A stretch of 38,962 nucleotides of DNA from Lachnospiraceae bacterium (GCA_014804485.1 JAAUZT010000016.1:1-38962); one strand, 5' to 3'; counted from the first letter of the stretch, positions 24,494 to 33,173 are shown. Notes: a model not told the origin generated them from the sequence alone. Translations and numbers: made by a program.

Positions 24494-24537
24494 GGATTGC
24501 CGGGAACATTCGGGTCTTGGCAGTCCCTTCTTATTTT
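24492..24537 (+). terminator. Intrinsic terminator upstream of the YqaJ gene
   Basis: A 10-bp stem (24492-24501 with 24519-24528, one G-U) is followed by TCTTATTTTT. The rest of the gap to 24653 holds no gene. Confidence 0.75.
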
Positions 24538-24653
24538 TATTCCTATATTTAATATTGAACTGGCCGGCAAAATGGAGTAGATGTCCGGAAATCGTATTAT
24601 GAAATTGTATCAAAAGTTATATACAGATAGTAGAAAAGGAAGGGAGATACATT

Positions 24654-25583
24654 ATGTATGAAAAGAAATCATTAGCAGGAATTGGAAATATGGAATGGCT
24701 GCGCCTGAGAAAATCAGGTATCGGAGGCTCGGATGCAGGTGCGATCTGCGGCGTGAACCCTTACAGCAGCGCCATGAAAGTATTTGAGGACAAGACAAGT
24801 GAAGCAGTGGAAGAACAGGACAGCGAAGCAATCCGTATCGGCCACGATCTTGAGGATTACGTTGCGCAGAGGTTTATGGAAGCAACCGGGTTAAAAGTCA
24901 GAAAGTCCAATTTTATGTACCGGAGTGTGGAACACCCTTTCATGATCGCGGATGTTGACCGTCTGGTGGTAGGTGAGGACGCGGGGCTGGAATGTAAGAC
25001 AGCCAGCGCCTATAATGCCGATAAGTGGGCTGACGGGGATATCCCGCTCCATTATGTCATGCAGTGTTACCATTATATGGCAGTGACCGGGAAACGTGCA
25101 TGGTATATCGCGGCGGTTATCTTAGGCAGGGAATTCACATACCGGAGGCTGGAGTGGGATGATGGGCTGGTCAGCCGCCTCATAGAGATAGAAGGCGATT
25201 TCTGGAACAGGTATGTCGTGCCGGGGATTATACCGCCGCCGGATGGGAGCAGGGCATGTGATGAGGTGATCGGGCGGTATTTCCATACGGCAAGAAAGGA
25301 AAGCGCGGTAAAACTGGTCGGGTTTGATGAAAAGCTGAAACGCCGGGAGGAGATTCTTGGCACTATCTCTGGATTGCAGGAGGAGCAGAAGCAGATCGAG
25401 CAGGAGGTGAAGCTGTTTATGCAGGATAACGAATATGCGAGCAGTGAGAGCTTCCGTGTCTCATGGAAAAATATCGATTCCACGAAGCTGGATGCGAAAC
25501 GTATTAAGGCTGAAAGGCCGGAGCTCTATGCAGATTATAAGAAGGTATCACATACCAGACGGTTTGAAGTGAAAGCGGCATAG
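24654..25583 (+). CDS. YqaJ-type (lambda-exonuclease family) nuclease
   Basis: A 309-residue protein with the YqaJ viral recombinase fold. GIGGSDAGAICGVNPY is at 22-37, then Glu67 in RIGHDLEDYV, Asp102 in ADVDRLV and LECKTAS with Glu113 and Lys115, which together form the PD-(D/E)xK active site. Family knowledge: 5'-to-3' exonucleases of this type resect double-strand ends and work with an annealing protein. GGAAGGGAG precedes the ATG. The annealing partner is encoded at 25947, with one small gene between. The C-terminal helical region (about 225-265) resembles the usual coiled-coil tail. Confidence 0.9.
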   Translation: MYEKKSLAGIGNMEWLRLRKSGIGGSDAGAICGVNPYSSAMKVFEDKTSEAVEEQDSEAIRIGHDLEDYVAQRFMEATGLKVRKSNFMYRSVEHPFMIADVDRLVVGEDAGLECKTASAYNADKWADGDIPLHYVMQCYHYMAVTGKRAWYIAAVILGREFTYRRLEWDDGLVSRLIEIEGDFWNRYVVPGIIPPPDGSRACDEVIGRYFHTARKESAVKLVGFDEKLKRREEILGTISGLQEEQKQIEQEVKLFMQDNEYASSESFRVSWKNIDSTKLDAKRIKAERPELYADYKKVSHTRRFEVKAA

Positions 25584-25594
25584 GAGGCTTATTT

Positions 25595-25975
25595 ATGGAT
25601 GAAAAGGAACTTAGGGAGTTGTTGATGCAGCGGCTTCATATGGAGCTTATGCTCTTCAAAGACTCTATGCTGTTAAAAAAGAAGGAAGATATCTTTACGG
25701 CTTCTTATAAGATTGAAATTTATGTAAACCTATATGAGATATTTGTGGAGCACTCTAAGCTCTTGAAAGAAGATAACATACGGGAGCTCCTGAACCTTAA
25801 ACATGGAATACTGGAATCTTTTTATCAGGAATGGATGGGATGGAAAGACGGATTGTATGATGAATTGAGCGCTTACGTGTGTGACAGGCTGGAATTAATC
25901 GCGGAGATGGGGAAACCGGATGAAGGCAGTGGAAAGGAGGGAGAAGATGGAACAGGATATGGTCAGGCTGCTTAA
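25595..25975 (+). CDS. Small helical protein between exonuclease and annealase
   Basis: A 126-residue acidic, almost entirely helical protein. It starts 11 bp after the YqaJ gene with AGGAGG upstream and overlaps the Rad52-like gene by 29 bp. The last 20 residues are disordered-looking (Gly/Glu-rich). Not recognised. The position suggests an accessory subunit of the recombination pair. Confidence 0.72.
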   Translation: MDEKELRELLMQRLHMELMLFKDSMLLKKKEDIFTASYKIEIYVNLYEIFVEHSKLLKEDNIRELLNLKHGILESFYQEWMGWKDGLYDELSAYVCDRLELIAEMGKPDEGSGKEGEDGTGYGQAA

Positions 25976-26723
25976 GGCGGATGAGATCGAGTGCAGGATA
26001 GCCACAATCAACGAGAAAGGGCTGAGCCTCTTACTATATAAGGATGCGAGGGTAGACCAGAAGATCCTTGACGAGACATTCGGGATATTCGGCTGGAAGC
26101 GCAGCCACCAGTGCATAGACGGGAACCTGTACTGCACGGTGGAAATCTACGATAAGGAAACCGGTACATGGGTGGCGAAGCAGGATGTAGGGACGATGAG
26201 CTATTCGGAGAAGGAGAAAGGGCAGGCTTCCGACAGTTTTAAGCGTGCCTGTTTTAACTGGGGTATCGGACGGGAACTGTACACTGCGCCTTTTATCTGG
26301 ATACCGGCAGGGACAGCGGCGATACAGAGCAGGGATGGGCAGAACCGGGAGAAGAAGTATTACTGCTATGACCGTTTTTCGGTAGGTTCCATTGAGTATA
26401 ACAGCAGCCGGGAAATATCGTCCCTGGTGATCGTGAATGAGAAAGGGCAGGCGGTGTATGCGATGAAGACAAGGGAGGCTTCCGGAAAGAATGAGGATGG
26501 AAAAGATGTAGGAAACACTGGAAAACAGAAAAGGGGAAAGCGGAAGGACAACCCCAGCCTTTCAACGGAGCAGATGACATCCCTGCAGGCAGAACTGGAC
26601 CGGACAGGCGTAACGATGGAAACCGTGCAGGAAAGGTATAAGATACGGACACCGGAGACAATGAGTGAGGAACTATATAAGAAAGTGATGTCTGCGCTGG
26701 CGAAGACGCAGACGGCGGCATAA
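25947..26723 (+). CDS. Rad52/Rad22-type single-strand annealing protein
   Basis: A 258-residue protein whose N-terminal 150 residues match the Rad52/22 family: LLLYKDARVDQKILDETFG, then DVGTMSYSEKEKGQASDS and FKRACFNWGIGRELYTAPFI. Family knowledge: forms rings on single-stranded DNA and anneals complementary strands. The C-terminus is a basic linker (GKQKRGKRKD) and a short helical domain. The start at 25947 has AAGGAGGGAG upstream; the longer frame from 25920 covers it. With YqaJ it forms an exonuclease-annealase pair, useful for circularising or repairing the element's DNA. Confidence 0.88.
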   Translation: MEQDMVRLLKADEIECRIATINEKGLSLLLYKDARVDQKILDETFGIFGWKRSHQCIDGNLYCTVEIYDKETGTWVAKQDVGTMSYSEKEKGQASDSFKRACFNWGIGRELYTAPFIWIPAGTAAIQSRDGQNREKKYYCYDRFSVGSIEYNSSREISSLVIVNEKGQAVYAMKTREASGKNEDGKDVGNTGKQKRGKRKDNPSLSTEQMTSLQAELDRTGVTMETVQERYKIRTPETMSEELYKKVMSALAKTQTAA

Positions 26724-26748
26724 TAATTAAATGAAAGGCGGTATATGA

Positions 26749-26829
26749 ATGGAAGAAGTATTTAAGGCGGTAGTAATTGGGATACTGACGGTAGTAATAG
26801 CGGCATTAAAACATGATGATGGTGATTAA
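26749..26829 (+). CDS. 26-residue membrane microprotein
   Basis: A short frame (MEEVFKAVVIGILTVVIAAL, then KHDDGD) with AGGCGGT 8 bases upstream and 25 bp after the Rad52-like gene. It encodes one hydrophobic helix of about 16 residues with an acidic tail. Spacing, ribosome site and composition favour a real gene. The closest kinds of product are small toxins, holin-like or regulatory membrane peptides; none is specifically recognised. Confidence 0.55.
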   Translation: MEEVFKAVVIGILTVVIAALKHDDGD

Positions 26830-26979
26830 TGGTAGAAGTTGCAGTATGCCACCTATTCCACCGTTTCCATCTGTTATAAATAGTTAAAAGATTGTCTATA
26901 ACTAATACAACAGGTGGATACGGGGAATCAGCGGATTAGAATAAAGTAATACATATTGTTTAGAAAATAAAGTATGATT

Positions 26980-28626
26980 TTATGCTTTTGTAAATAAATA
27001 TTCAAATAACGCTTTCCTATAGTCAATTAGGAAAGAATTTTTTCTGTAATAATCACGTTTGCCGAGGTGGTTAGGGTCATACTGTAATGAAACGATGAGA
27101 GATGATAGTGGGCTGTATGTTGTAAGTGCATCACCTGTTAAAAAGAATGCAGGAGCGCGAAACTTCTTAAGTGAATCTAAATTGCAATAATCATGGATTA
27201 ATTGTTGCATTGTTTCTTTTGTGTAGGAAGATATATTAAACAAAGGGATAGTTTTTTTGGTGCAATTGTTGTATGTTGCTTCTTTGTAAATATGACGGAG
27301 CAAAAAGCAATTATCAAAGAGGTCACTACCGAGTTTATCATGACGTAGATAATCAATGGACAATTGACAGATATCTTTATCGGATAAATAAGCATAATCA
27401 GTAGTAAGAGTAGCGGCATTTTCTGCCAGATATTTTTTGTAAATGTCCAGCAAGGGTTCTGTGAATAATTCCTTTTGATCCAATTCTTTAATGACAACAC
27501 TCCATAGAGAAAATAACACTGGCAAAGAAATCGAACTTATAATTTGAAAAAACCTATTCATTAAAATCAATCCATTGTTGACCTGTTGTATCTTTGGAAG
27601 TGAAGGTGGTAACATTGTTGCTATTTCTTTGACAGATTCATTAAAATAGGAAAAATCAATGTTTGGAGATGACAAAAAAGAATAGCATATGTATCTAAAA
27701 AAAAGATCTTTGCCAAAAAAAATAGGCAGATTGGCAATCTGTAATATAATAGATGTAAATAGTTGTCCTTCTAAGTCTTTTAATCCTTTGATATCTGATA
27801 TAGTCATATGATGAATATCTTCTATGTAATTGCAAATGGATGGGAAAAAGGAAAATCCAAAAATGGCTTCCATTTCTGCTTGAAATATCAAGTTGTCAAT
27901 AGGCGAAGTATAGCTAGGTTGCATCTCTGTGTAATTTTTCTGTAAATTGTTGTACTTATTTAATATCATTTTCGGGTTATTTAGCGAGCGACCAAATTTT
28001 GCAGAAGTATCATCCGTAAGTAGATAATTAGCTACTGGTGAAATATACTGTAATGTCTCTATTGGGAAAACATCTTTTTTGTCTGGTGAGAAATTCAGGG
28101 ATTCTATGATCATACTCGTATAGGTATGCTGCCTTCTATCGTTTAAGAAAATTCGTTTTCTGTTGTTAAAAGATTGTGAATCGACTTTTCCCCTAAGATT
28201 TTTTGATTTTGGACATTGATTGATCATATCTACGATACTTCTTTCGATTAATGGCTTGTTTTTTCCGGAGATGTTAATGAGAGTAGATTTTAGTGCTAGT
28301 TCTTCGAAAAATGCATTTAAAATGCAGTTGTTTTGCAGTGAAAGATAGATTAATCGGCAAAGACCTGTTCTTAAGGCTTCTCCAGAGTTTTCATTAAAGA
28401 AAGGATGGTTTGCAGTGGAGACAATAAAATCAAAATAATGTGCGGCACCTTTAAAGACAGATTCGAAGATTATGTCCAACGTGGATTCAGAATTTGAAAC
28501 TTTATTTTCAGAAGTATTTTTATCATCTGCAATATTCCCGATAATTGTGTTTACAATCTGATCAACAGGTATCAGAAAAAAATTTTCAAGTTGATATTTG
28601 ATTGTTGAACAATCTCTTTCTTTCAT
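26980..28626 (-). CDS. Orphan 548-residue protein, unknown
   Basis: Not recognised. It is a long, mostly helical, apparently cytoplasmic protein without Walker, nuclease or HUH motifs that I can identify. It is strikingly AT-rich and uses A/T-ending codons far more than the recombination genes beside it, suggesting separate recent acquisition. GAGGTG lies just before the ATG on the minus strand, and the AT-rich 28627-28740 has several possible promoters (for example TTGATA with nearby TATAAT-like boxes). It is the only large minus-strand gene in the element and is divergent from the helicase. A stand-alone defence gene is possible but unsupported. Confidence 0.8.
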   Translation of the reverse strand: MKERDCSTIKYQLENFFLIPVDQIVNTIIGNIADDKNTSENKVSNSESTLDIIFESVFKGAAHYFDFIVSTANHPFFNENSGEALRTGLCRLIYLSLQNNCILNAFFEELALKSTLINISGKNKPLIERSIVDMINQCPKSKNLRGKVDSQSFNNRKRIFLNDRRQHTYTSMIIESLNFSPDKKDVFPIETLQYISPVANYLLTDDTSAKFGRSLNNPKMILNKYNNLQKNYTEMQPSYTSPIDNLIFQAEMEAIFGFSFFPSICNYIEDIHHMTISDIKGLKDLEGQLFTSIILQIANLPIFFGKDLFFRYICYSFLSSPNIDFSYFNESVKEIATMLPPSLPKIQQVNNGLILMNRFFQIISSISLPVLFSLWSVVIKELDQKELFTEPLLDIYKKYLAENAATLTTDYAYLSDKDICQLSIDYLRHDKLGSDLFDNCFLLRHIYKEATYNNCTKKTIPLFNISSYTKETMQQLIHDYCNLDSLKKFRAPAFFLTGDALTTYSPLSSLIVSLQYDPNHLGKRDYYRKNSFLIDYRKALFEYLFTKA

Positions 28627-28788
28627 ATCACACCTCTAAAAATATTATATTTAATATGATAATATGAAAAAATATCAAAAAAGTAAAGAAAAAATATTAA
28701 AAAAATTTTGTATATATTAAGCCAAAACTATGTTTATATGAGAGAATAATAAAAGATTCGAATCAAAAAATTGTAAGGAGGAAAAAGA

Positions 28789-28896
28789 CGGCAAATGCCA
28801 AATTTTTGTAGCAGTTCGGAAAGGTCAATATATAGTTTACATAATATCTAAAACATGCACTCTGAACTGCTGCTTCGCTTTTTCTGGCATTTGCCG
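28789..28896. ncRNA. Large two-part hairpin in the divergent spacer
   Basis: A 12-bp perfect outer stem (28789-28800 with 28885-28896) encloses an 8-bp inner stem AGCAGTTC/GAACTGCT (28810-28817 with 28864-28871) around an AT-rich loop of 46 nt. An AAGGAGG occurs just upstream (28775-28781) with a possible 18-codon frame from 28796. Both stems are perfect, which is unlikely by chance. It could be a structured RNA, a leader of the helicase gene or a single-strand origin. No known RNA class is recognised. Confidence 0.55.
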
Positions 28897-28922
28897 GAAG
28901 TAAGTTGAGAACAAAATTTCAT

Positions 28923-28948
28923 ACAGCAAGGTACAGTCGCCTTGCTGT
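28923..28948. repeat. 9-bp hairpin
   Basis: ACAGCAAGG (28923-28931) and CCTTGCTGT (28940-28948) pair perfectly around 8 nt. It is the second of three consecutive hairpins upstream of the helicase. Confidence 0.6.
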
Positions 28949-28958
28949 GTGAATACTA

Positions 28959-28990
28959 AAAGGGTATAAAAACTGGTGTATATACCCTTT
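28959..28990 (+). terminator. 10-bp hairpin, terminator or attenuator
   Basis: AAAGGGTATA (28959-28968) pairs perfectly with TATACCCTTT (28981-28990), followed by ATTT. It ends 59 bp before the helicase start, so it may attenuate that transcript or close a small RNA made from the upstream hairpins. Confidence 0.5.
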
Positions 28991-29048
28991 ATTTGCAATG
29001 CGGATCAATAATTTAGAGTGCAATTTTGAAATTGAGAGAAGGAGGATA

Positions 29049-30749
29049 ATGGACATGGATGCTAAAGTTCACATTATAAAAGAAAAATGTCCCCAAAAGT
29101 ATTTGGCTGAGATGATTGCTGATGAAATCTGGGAATGGAAAGGAAAAAAGATATTAATTTCTGCACCTACAGGCTTTGGAAAGACTACATTCGTTGTCAA
29201 AGTTTTGATGGTTTATCACAGAAAGCGGGGGAAAAAACTTCTGATTCTTTGCAATCGACGCTTGCTTCGCATGCAATACTGGAAAAGCATTCTTGAACAA
29301 TTTGAGAGTTATGCCAAGATCGAAGAATGTGTCAAGATTATGACATACCAAGAACTGGCGGAAATGATCAAAAACGGTGTGAGTCTAAAAAGGTTTTTTT
29401 TGCCTTTTGAGACGATCGTCAGTGATGAATGCCACTTTTTTTATTCTGATTCTGATTTTAACGGACATGGAACATATGCTTTACTTCAGGAAATGATCAA
29501 TGCAGGAGCTTTGAAAACTTTGATTTTTATGTCGGCGACGATGGCGGAAGTAAAACCGCTCATAGAGCAGACCATAGAAAAATGTTTGTGGAGATTATCA
29601 ATGACAGAGAGAAATACGGAAATTAGTAAAGAAAATGCAGAAATTTTGTTATACGATTACATGCAATATGCAAATTATGATCGGTTTAATTGTATATATA
29701 TTCCTGATTGGGAAAGTTTATGTGAAATTTTGGCAGAATCATCTAGAAAGACTGTCATATTCATAAACAACAAAGAAAAAGGCAATTATTTGATGGAGCA
29801 ATTGATTAAGACAGGAAAGGTTGAAAAAACACAAATTGCTATATTCAATGCGGATAATATAGAAACTAACAATGAAGTGGTTCAAGCTCTTTCAATTGGA
29901 AATAGGTTGCTGCCCAAAATCCTCATAACCACTGCAGTATTGGACAATGGGGTTTCCATTCATGATCCAGAAGTGGGAAATATTATAATTGAAACGGAAT
30001 CGAGAATCGAATTTTTGCAGATGTTGGGGCGAATACGATCCGAAAGCACCGAGGAATGTAGGCTATATTTTGTCCAGCGTGATAAAAACGAATTTTTGAA
30101 AAGGATGAATCGATACAAAAACGAAGTATATTATTTTAAGAATCTAAAGACCAAGGAATTACGAAAAAATCGAAATTATTACTTGCAGGAGATCATGAGC
30201 GATGGCAATATGGCGGAATTTTACAAGAAGGCTTTAGTGTGGATGAAATTCAGTAGCCAATTTTATGTTTTACCGGAGGATGAGTCGTATCGGTATCACT
30301 TGGAATCTGATTTGTATGTTAACGAATTTGCGAGGCATAAGATTGGGGACATGTATATTGCGGAAAGCCGTTTCTATACACTTGCTATTTCAAATCCTTT
30401 TCGTGTGATATATGAGATGATGGCATGGATAGGCAAGCAACCGGAAGAATTACAGGTGATGGAATCAGAGTACAGAAAAGAGCAGGAACAGGAATTTATT
30501 GATAGACTTCGTTCAGTTCAAAAATATAAGTTGGAGGAATTGGGAAAGTTTAAGCAAAAGCTCGTTAAGGATTATCGTGGGATGTTTTTTAGTGATATTT
30601 TGGCGAAGAATGGCACAATTGAAAATGGCAAATTAAGCATTATATGTGAACGTTATGGCATGAAATTAGTGACAGAAGAGGAGACTGATGGGAGTCGTAG
30701 AAAGCTATATACGATACAGTTTGCTCAAGAAGAGGAGGATAATGTATGA
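29049..30749 (+). CDS. SF2 DEAD/DEAH-type helicase
   Basis: A 566-residue superfamily-2 helicase: motif I APTGFGKT at 39-46, motif II DECH at 126-129, motif III SAT at 162-164, a strand [11 protein letters not shown] in the second RecA domain, and motif VI QMLGRIR at 324-330. A C-terminal region of about 230 residues is family-specific and unassigned. AGGAGG lies 4 and 10 bases before the ATGs at 29049 and 29055, and either may be used. Its 3' end overlaps the xis start (ATGA), so helicase, xis and integrase form one module. It probably helps replicate or process the excised circle. It is distinct from the primase-helicase at 3175. Confidence 0.87.
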   Translation: MDMDAKVHIIKEKCPQKYLAEMIADEIWEWKGKKILISAPTGFGKTTFVVKVLMVYHRKRGKKLLILCNRRLLRMQYWKSILEQFESYAKIEECVKIMTYQELAEMIKNGVSLKRFFLPFETIVSDECHFFYSDSDFNGHGTYALLQEMINAGALKTLIFMSATMAEVKPLIEQTIEKCLWRLSMTERNTEISKENAEILLYDYMQYANYDRFNCIYIPDWESLCEILAESSRKTVIFINNKEKGNYLMEQLIKTGKVEKTQIAIFNADNIETNNEVVQALSIGNRLLPKILITTAVLDNGVSIHDPEVGNIIIETESRIEFLQMLGRIRSESTEECRLYFVQRDKNEFLKRMNRYKNEVYYFKNLKTKELRKNRNYYLQEIMSDGNMAEFYKKALVWMKFSSQFYVLPEDESYRYHLESDLYVNEFARHKIGDMYIAESRFYTLAISNPFRVIYEMMAWIGKQPEELQVMESEYRKEQEQEFIDRLRSVQKYKLEELGKFKQKLVKDYRGMFFSDILAKNGTIENGKLSIICERYGMKLVTEEETDGSRRKLYTIQFAQEEEDNV

Positions 30750-30949
30750 AAACGAACGAAATTCCGATTTGGGAAAAATATACACTCACAATCGATGAGG
30801 CGGCAGTATACTTTCGCATTGGACAGAAACGTCTTCGCCAGATAGCGGCGGAGAATCCCGACGCTGATTTTCTACTGTCAAACGGTAATCGAGTCCAAAT
30901 TAAAAGAAAGCTGTTCGAAAAGTTTATTGACACAACGACAGGTGTTTAA
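30746..30949 (+). CDS. xis: Tn916-type excisionase
   Basis: A 67-residue protein that closely matches Tn916 Xis as I recall it: [20 protein letters not shown], then [18 protein letters not shown]. It is a winged-helix DNA-bending protein that steers the integrase toward excision. AGGAGG lies 9 bases upstream inside the helicase gene, and the start overlaps the helicase stop by 4 bp. Confidence 0.95.
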   Translation: MKTNEIPIWEKYTLTIDEAAVYFRIGQKRLRQIAAENPDADFLLSNGNRVQIKRKLFEKFIDTTTGV

Positions 30950-30966
30950 GAAAATGGCGTAATTTT

Positions 30967-31020
30967 ATGACAAATTGGACGCTGATGTGGTAAAATGATA
31001 AAGCCATATCGGAGTCCGAT
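30967..31020 (+). promoter_or_regulatory. Integrase promoter and palindrome
   Basis: ATGACA (30967-30972), an 18-bp spacer and TAAAAT (30991-30996) form a plausible promoter. ATCGGAGTCCGAT (31008-31020) is a perfect palindrome around G in the expected leader, 42 bp before the start codon, a possible operator. The first 11 bases, ATGACAAATTG, are identical to 6125-6135. Confidence 0.45.
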
Positions 31021-31061
31021 TTGCATCTATGGGTTGATGTAATGGAAAGGAGTTCGATAAA

Positions 31062-32261
31062 ATGAGTGAAAAAAGGAGAGATAGCAGAGGCAGGATTCTC
31101 CGTAATGGGGAAATCCAGATGTCGGATGGAAGATACCGCTATAAGTACATAGACAGTTTCGGAGAAGCGCGATATGTTTACTCATGGAGATTGGATAGGA
31201 ATGACAGAACACCTGCAGGGAGGAAGCCGGAGCCTTCTTTAAGAGAAAAGGAAAAACAGATCACAGCGGATATATTTGACCAGATTGTACCGGACGGAGG
31301 CAGGATGACTGTTATTGCACTTGTTCGGAAATACATATCTTTGAAAACAGGTGTGCGTCCTTCTACTGAGGCTGGGTACAGGACGGTGCTTAATCTTCTG
31401 GAAAAGGAAGAATTTGGGCACAGGCGAATTGATAAGGTCAAACTTTCTGATGCAAAAGTATGGCTGATACAACTGCAAAAGAATGGCAGGGGATTTAGTT
31501 CAATTCGTACCATACGTGGAATTTTACGTCCGGCGTTTCAGATGGCTGTGGATGATGACCTGATCAGGAAAAATCCGTTTGGATTTGAACTTGCTACGGT
31601 TATCTACAATGATAGTGTTACAAGAGAGGCACTTACGAGAGATCAGGAACGTAAATTTCTGCAATTTGTAAAGGAAGACAAGCATTTTAAGAAATATTAT
31701 GACGGAATCTATATCTTATTGAACACGGGGCTGCGCATTTCAGAATTTGTAGGACTGACCAAAAAAGATATTGATTTCAAGGAAATGAAGATCAATGTAG
31801 ACCACCAGCTTCAACGCTACAATGGAATCGGATATAAGATAGTGGAGCCGAAAACTGACAGCGGAGTCCGGCAGATTCCAATGACACCGGAAGTGGCAGA
31901 GTGCTTTCGCAGGATCATGAAAGCGCGGGCAAAGCCAAAGAAGGAGCCGATCATTGATGGTTATGCCGGATTCCTGTTTCTTGATAAGGACGGGCACCCG
32001 ATGGTAGCCATGCACTGGGAGAAATATTTCCAGCATATCTGCCAGAAGTATAATAGGGTATACAGGGCACAGATGCCGAAAGTGACACCGCATGTATGCA
32101 GGCACACGTTCTGTTCTAGGATGGCGGCGGCACGTATGAATCCCAAAACGCTGCAGTATATAATGGGGCATTCAGATATTGGTGTTACCTTGAATACTTA
32201 TACGCACTTCGGATTTGAAGAGGCTAGTGAGGAAGTCCGCAGGATATCAGTTGGAGAGTAA
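31062..32261 (+). CDS. int: Tn916-type tyrosine integrase
   Basis: A 399-residue tyrosine recombinase. The N-terminal arm-binding domain (MSEKRRDSRGRILRNGE, DGRYRYKYIDSFGEARYVYS) closely follows Tn916 Int. The core-binding domain spans about 85-175. The catalytic residues are Arg225 in LRISEF, His344 and Arg347 in HVCRH, His370 in MGHSDI and Tyr380 in NTYTH. AAAGGAG precedes the ATG. It mediates integration and, with Xis, excision of the element. It reads toward the phosphatase gene, whose start lies 190 bp downstream. The C-terminal 40 residues closely resemble those of integrase 1, which fits the shared target site. Confidence 0.97.
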   Translation: MSEKRRDSRGRILRNGEIQMSDGRYRYKYIDSFGEARYVYSWRLDRNDRTPAGRKPEPSLREKEKQITADIFDQIVPDGGRMTVIALVRKYISLKTGVRPSTEAGYRTVLNLLEKEEFGHRRIDKVKLSDAKVWLIQLQKNGRGFSSIRTIRGILRPAFQMAVDDDLIRKNPFGFELATVIYNDSVTREALTRDQERKFLQFVKEDKHFKKYYDGIYILLNTGLRISEFVGLTKKDIDFKEMKINVDHQLQRYNGIGYKIVEPKTDSGVRQIPMTPEVAECFRRIMKARAKPKKEPIIDGYAGFLFLDKDGHPMVAMHWEKYFQHICQKYNRVYRAQMPKVTPHVCRHTFCSRMAAARMNPKTLQYIMGHSDIGVTLNTYTHFGFEEASEEVRRISVGE

Positions 32262-32282
32262 AATAGAACATGAAAAAATGCG

Positions 32283-32325
32283 AGGTGCAAAACTGAATTA
32301 TTTACACCCGGATTTGCACCTTTTT
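32283..32325 (+). terminator. Hairpin / arm-like sites at the right end
   Basis: AGGTGCAAA (32283-32291) pairs with TTTGCACCT (32313-32321) around a 21-nt loop, followed by TTTTC, so it can terminate the integrase transcript. The stem and loop also contain TTTGCACC and TTTACACC, the octamers repeated at the left end (473-491). Both roles may apply. Confidence 0.6.
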
Positions 32326-32451
32326 CTTCCAAAGATATAGGAATTTATATGAAGTAATGCCCGGAAGAAGCAAGGAACAAAGTGAGCATAAAAACCCTGA
32401 ATTTCCAGCAAATATGTGGATTTGCGAGAATATGAAAGGATATAGAAAACA

Positions 32452-32907
32452 ATGATAAAAATATTATTCGTCTGCCACGGCAACATCTGCCGCAGCACCA
32501 TGGCCGAGAGCGTCATGACCCATCTGGTGAAGCAGCGCCACCTGGATCACCAGTTCCAAATCGCTTCCGCGGCCACCAGCAGAGAGGAAATAGGCAACAG
32601 CCCACACTACGGTACAGTCAACAAGCTCTGCTCCGTAGGCATTCCGGTTGTTCCGCACCGTGCGGTACAGATGACGAGAGCGGATTACGACAAATACGAC
32701 TACCTCATCGGTATGGATGATGCCAATATCCGCAACATGACCAGAATTGCGGGTGGCGATCCGGAGAATAAGATACACAGGCTTTTGGAATATGCCGGGA
32801 GTAGCAGAGCGATTGCCGATCCGTGGTATACGGGAGAATTTGACGTAACTTACGATGACGTTTTAGAAGGCTGCGAGGCATTTCTGGATTATTTGACAAC
32901 ATCATAA
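32452..32907 (+). CDS. Low-molecular-weight protein tyrosine phosphatase
   Basis: A 151-residue cytoplasmic phosphatase of the LMW-PTP/arsenate-reductase fold. The P-loop C-x5-R is Cys8-HGNIC-Arg14-Ser15, and the general acid is Asp123 in DPWYTGEF. Length is normal for the family. Its first 11 codons lie before or within the att core (32473-32484), so they are contributed by the integrated element, and the host gene proper starts with the Ile12 codon. The ribosome site (GAAAGGA) and any promoter here are element DNA, so expression may depend on the element. A second copy of the 5' end is at 380-424. Confidence 0.95.
   Translation: MIKILFVCHGNICRSTMAESVMTHLVKQRHLDHQFQIASAATSREEIGNSPHYGTVNKLCSVGIPVVPHRAVQMTRADYDKYDYLIGMDDANIRNMTRIAGGDPENKIHRLLEYAGSSRAIADPWYTGEFDVTYDDVLEGCEAFLDYLTTS
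32473..32484 (+). other. Right attachment-site core (attR of the 32-kb element)
   Basis: Exact 12-bp repeat of 401-412, lying over the codons for Cys8-His9-Gly10-Asn11 of the phosphatase. It joins element DNA (left) to the chromosomal part of the gene (right). Confidence 0.85.
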
Positions 32908-33003
32908 TTGCTCCATATTTTCGAGTTCGCAACGAGTTTTCCGAGATATGCAGTATCTCATAGGAATAACTCATAATCTCGCAATTGAAGGAAGCCCGAT
33001 TTA

Positions 33004-33042
33004 AAAAGAACAGCCGCTAGGTAATAGATGGCTGTTCTTTTT
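33004..33042 (+). terminator. Terminator after the phosphatase gene
   Basis: A perfect stem of about 12 bp, AAAAGAACAGCC (33004-33015) with GGCTGTTCTTTT (33030-33041), 14-nt loop and T-rich tail. The remaining gap 32908-33173 has a short GAGATA/TATCTC hairpin near 32942-32958 and no gene; no clear pst promoter was identified. Confidence 0.9.
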
Positions 33043-33173
33043 GACGAGTTGGCGAAGCAACCCCGCGAAGTTCAAATTTTTTCGGATATGGACAACGGGG
33101 AAGCGCATAAATTGTAAGAAGCAGGCAGGGGAAGCCGAGGCTTAGCTGCCACAGAACAGAAAGAAGCGGTTAC

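Larger units (their letters stand above)
413..32484 (+). mobile_element. Integrative element of about 32 kb with Tn916-type int/xis
   Basis: The element is bounded by the 12-bp cores at 401-412 and 32473-32484. The integrase, excisionase and helicase are at its right end. Arm-like octamers TTTGCACC/TTTACACC lie inside both ends (473-491 and 32284-32320). It carries a primase-helicase, an SF2 helicase, a YqaJ/Rad52 recombination pair, an Rpn nuclease, two GTPase-centred gene blocks and several regulators. No relaxase, coupling protein or type IV secretion gene was recognised, so it is probably mobilised by another element or is a satellite. It sits in tandem behind another element using the same site. 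Confidence 0.85.

Noticed and set aside
28789..28896. Retron-type RNA
   Set aside because: The hairpin layout is suggestive, but no reverse transcriptase gene is present in the window.
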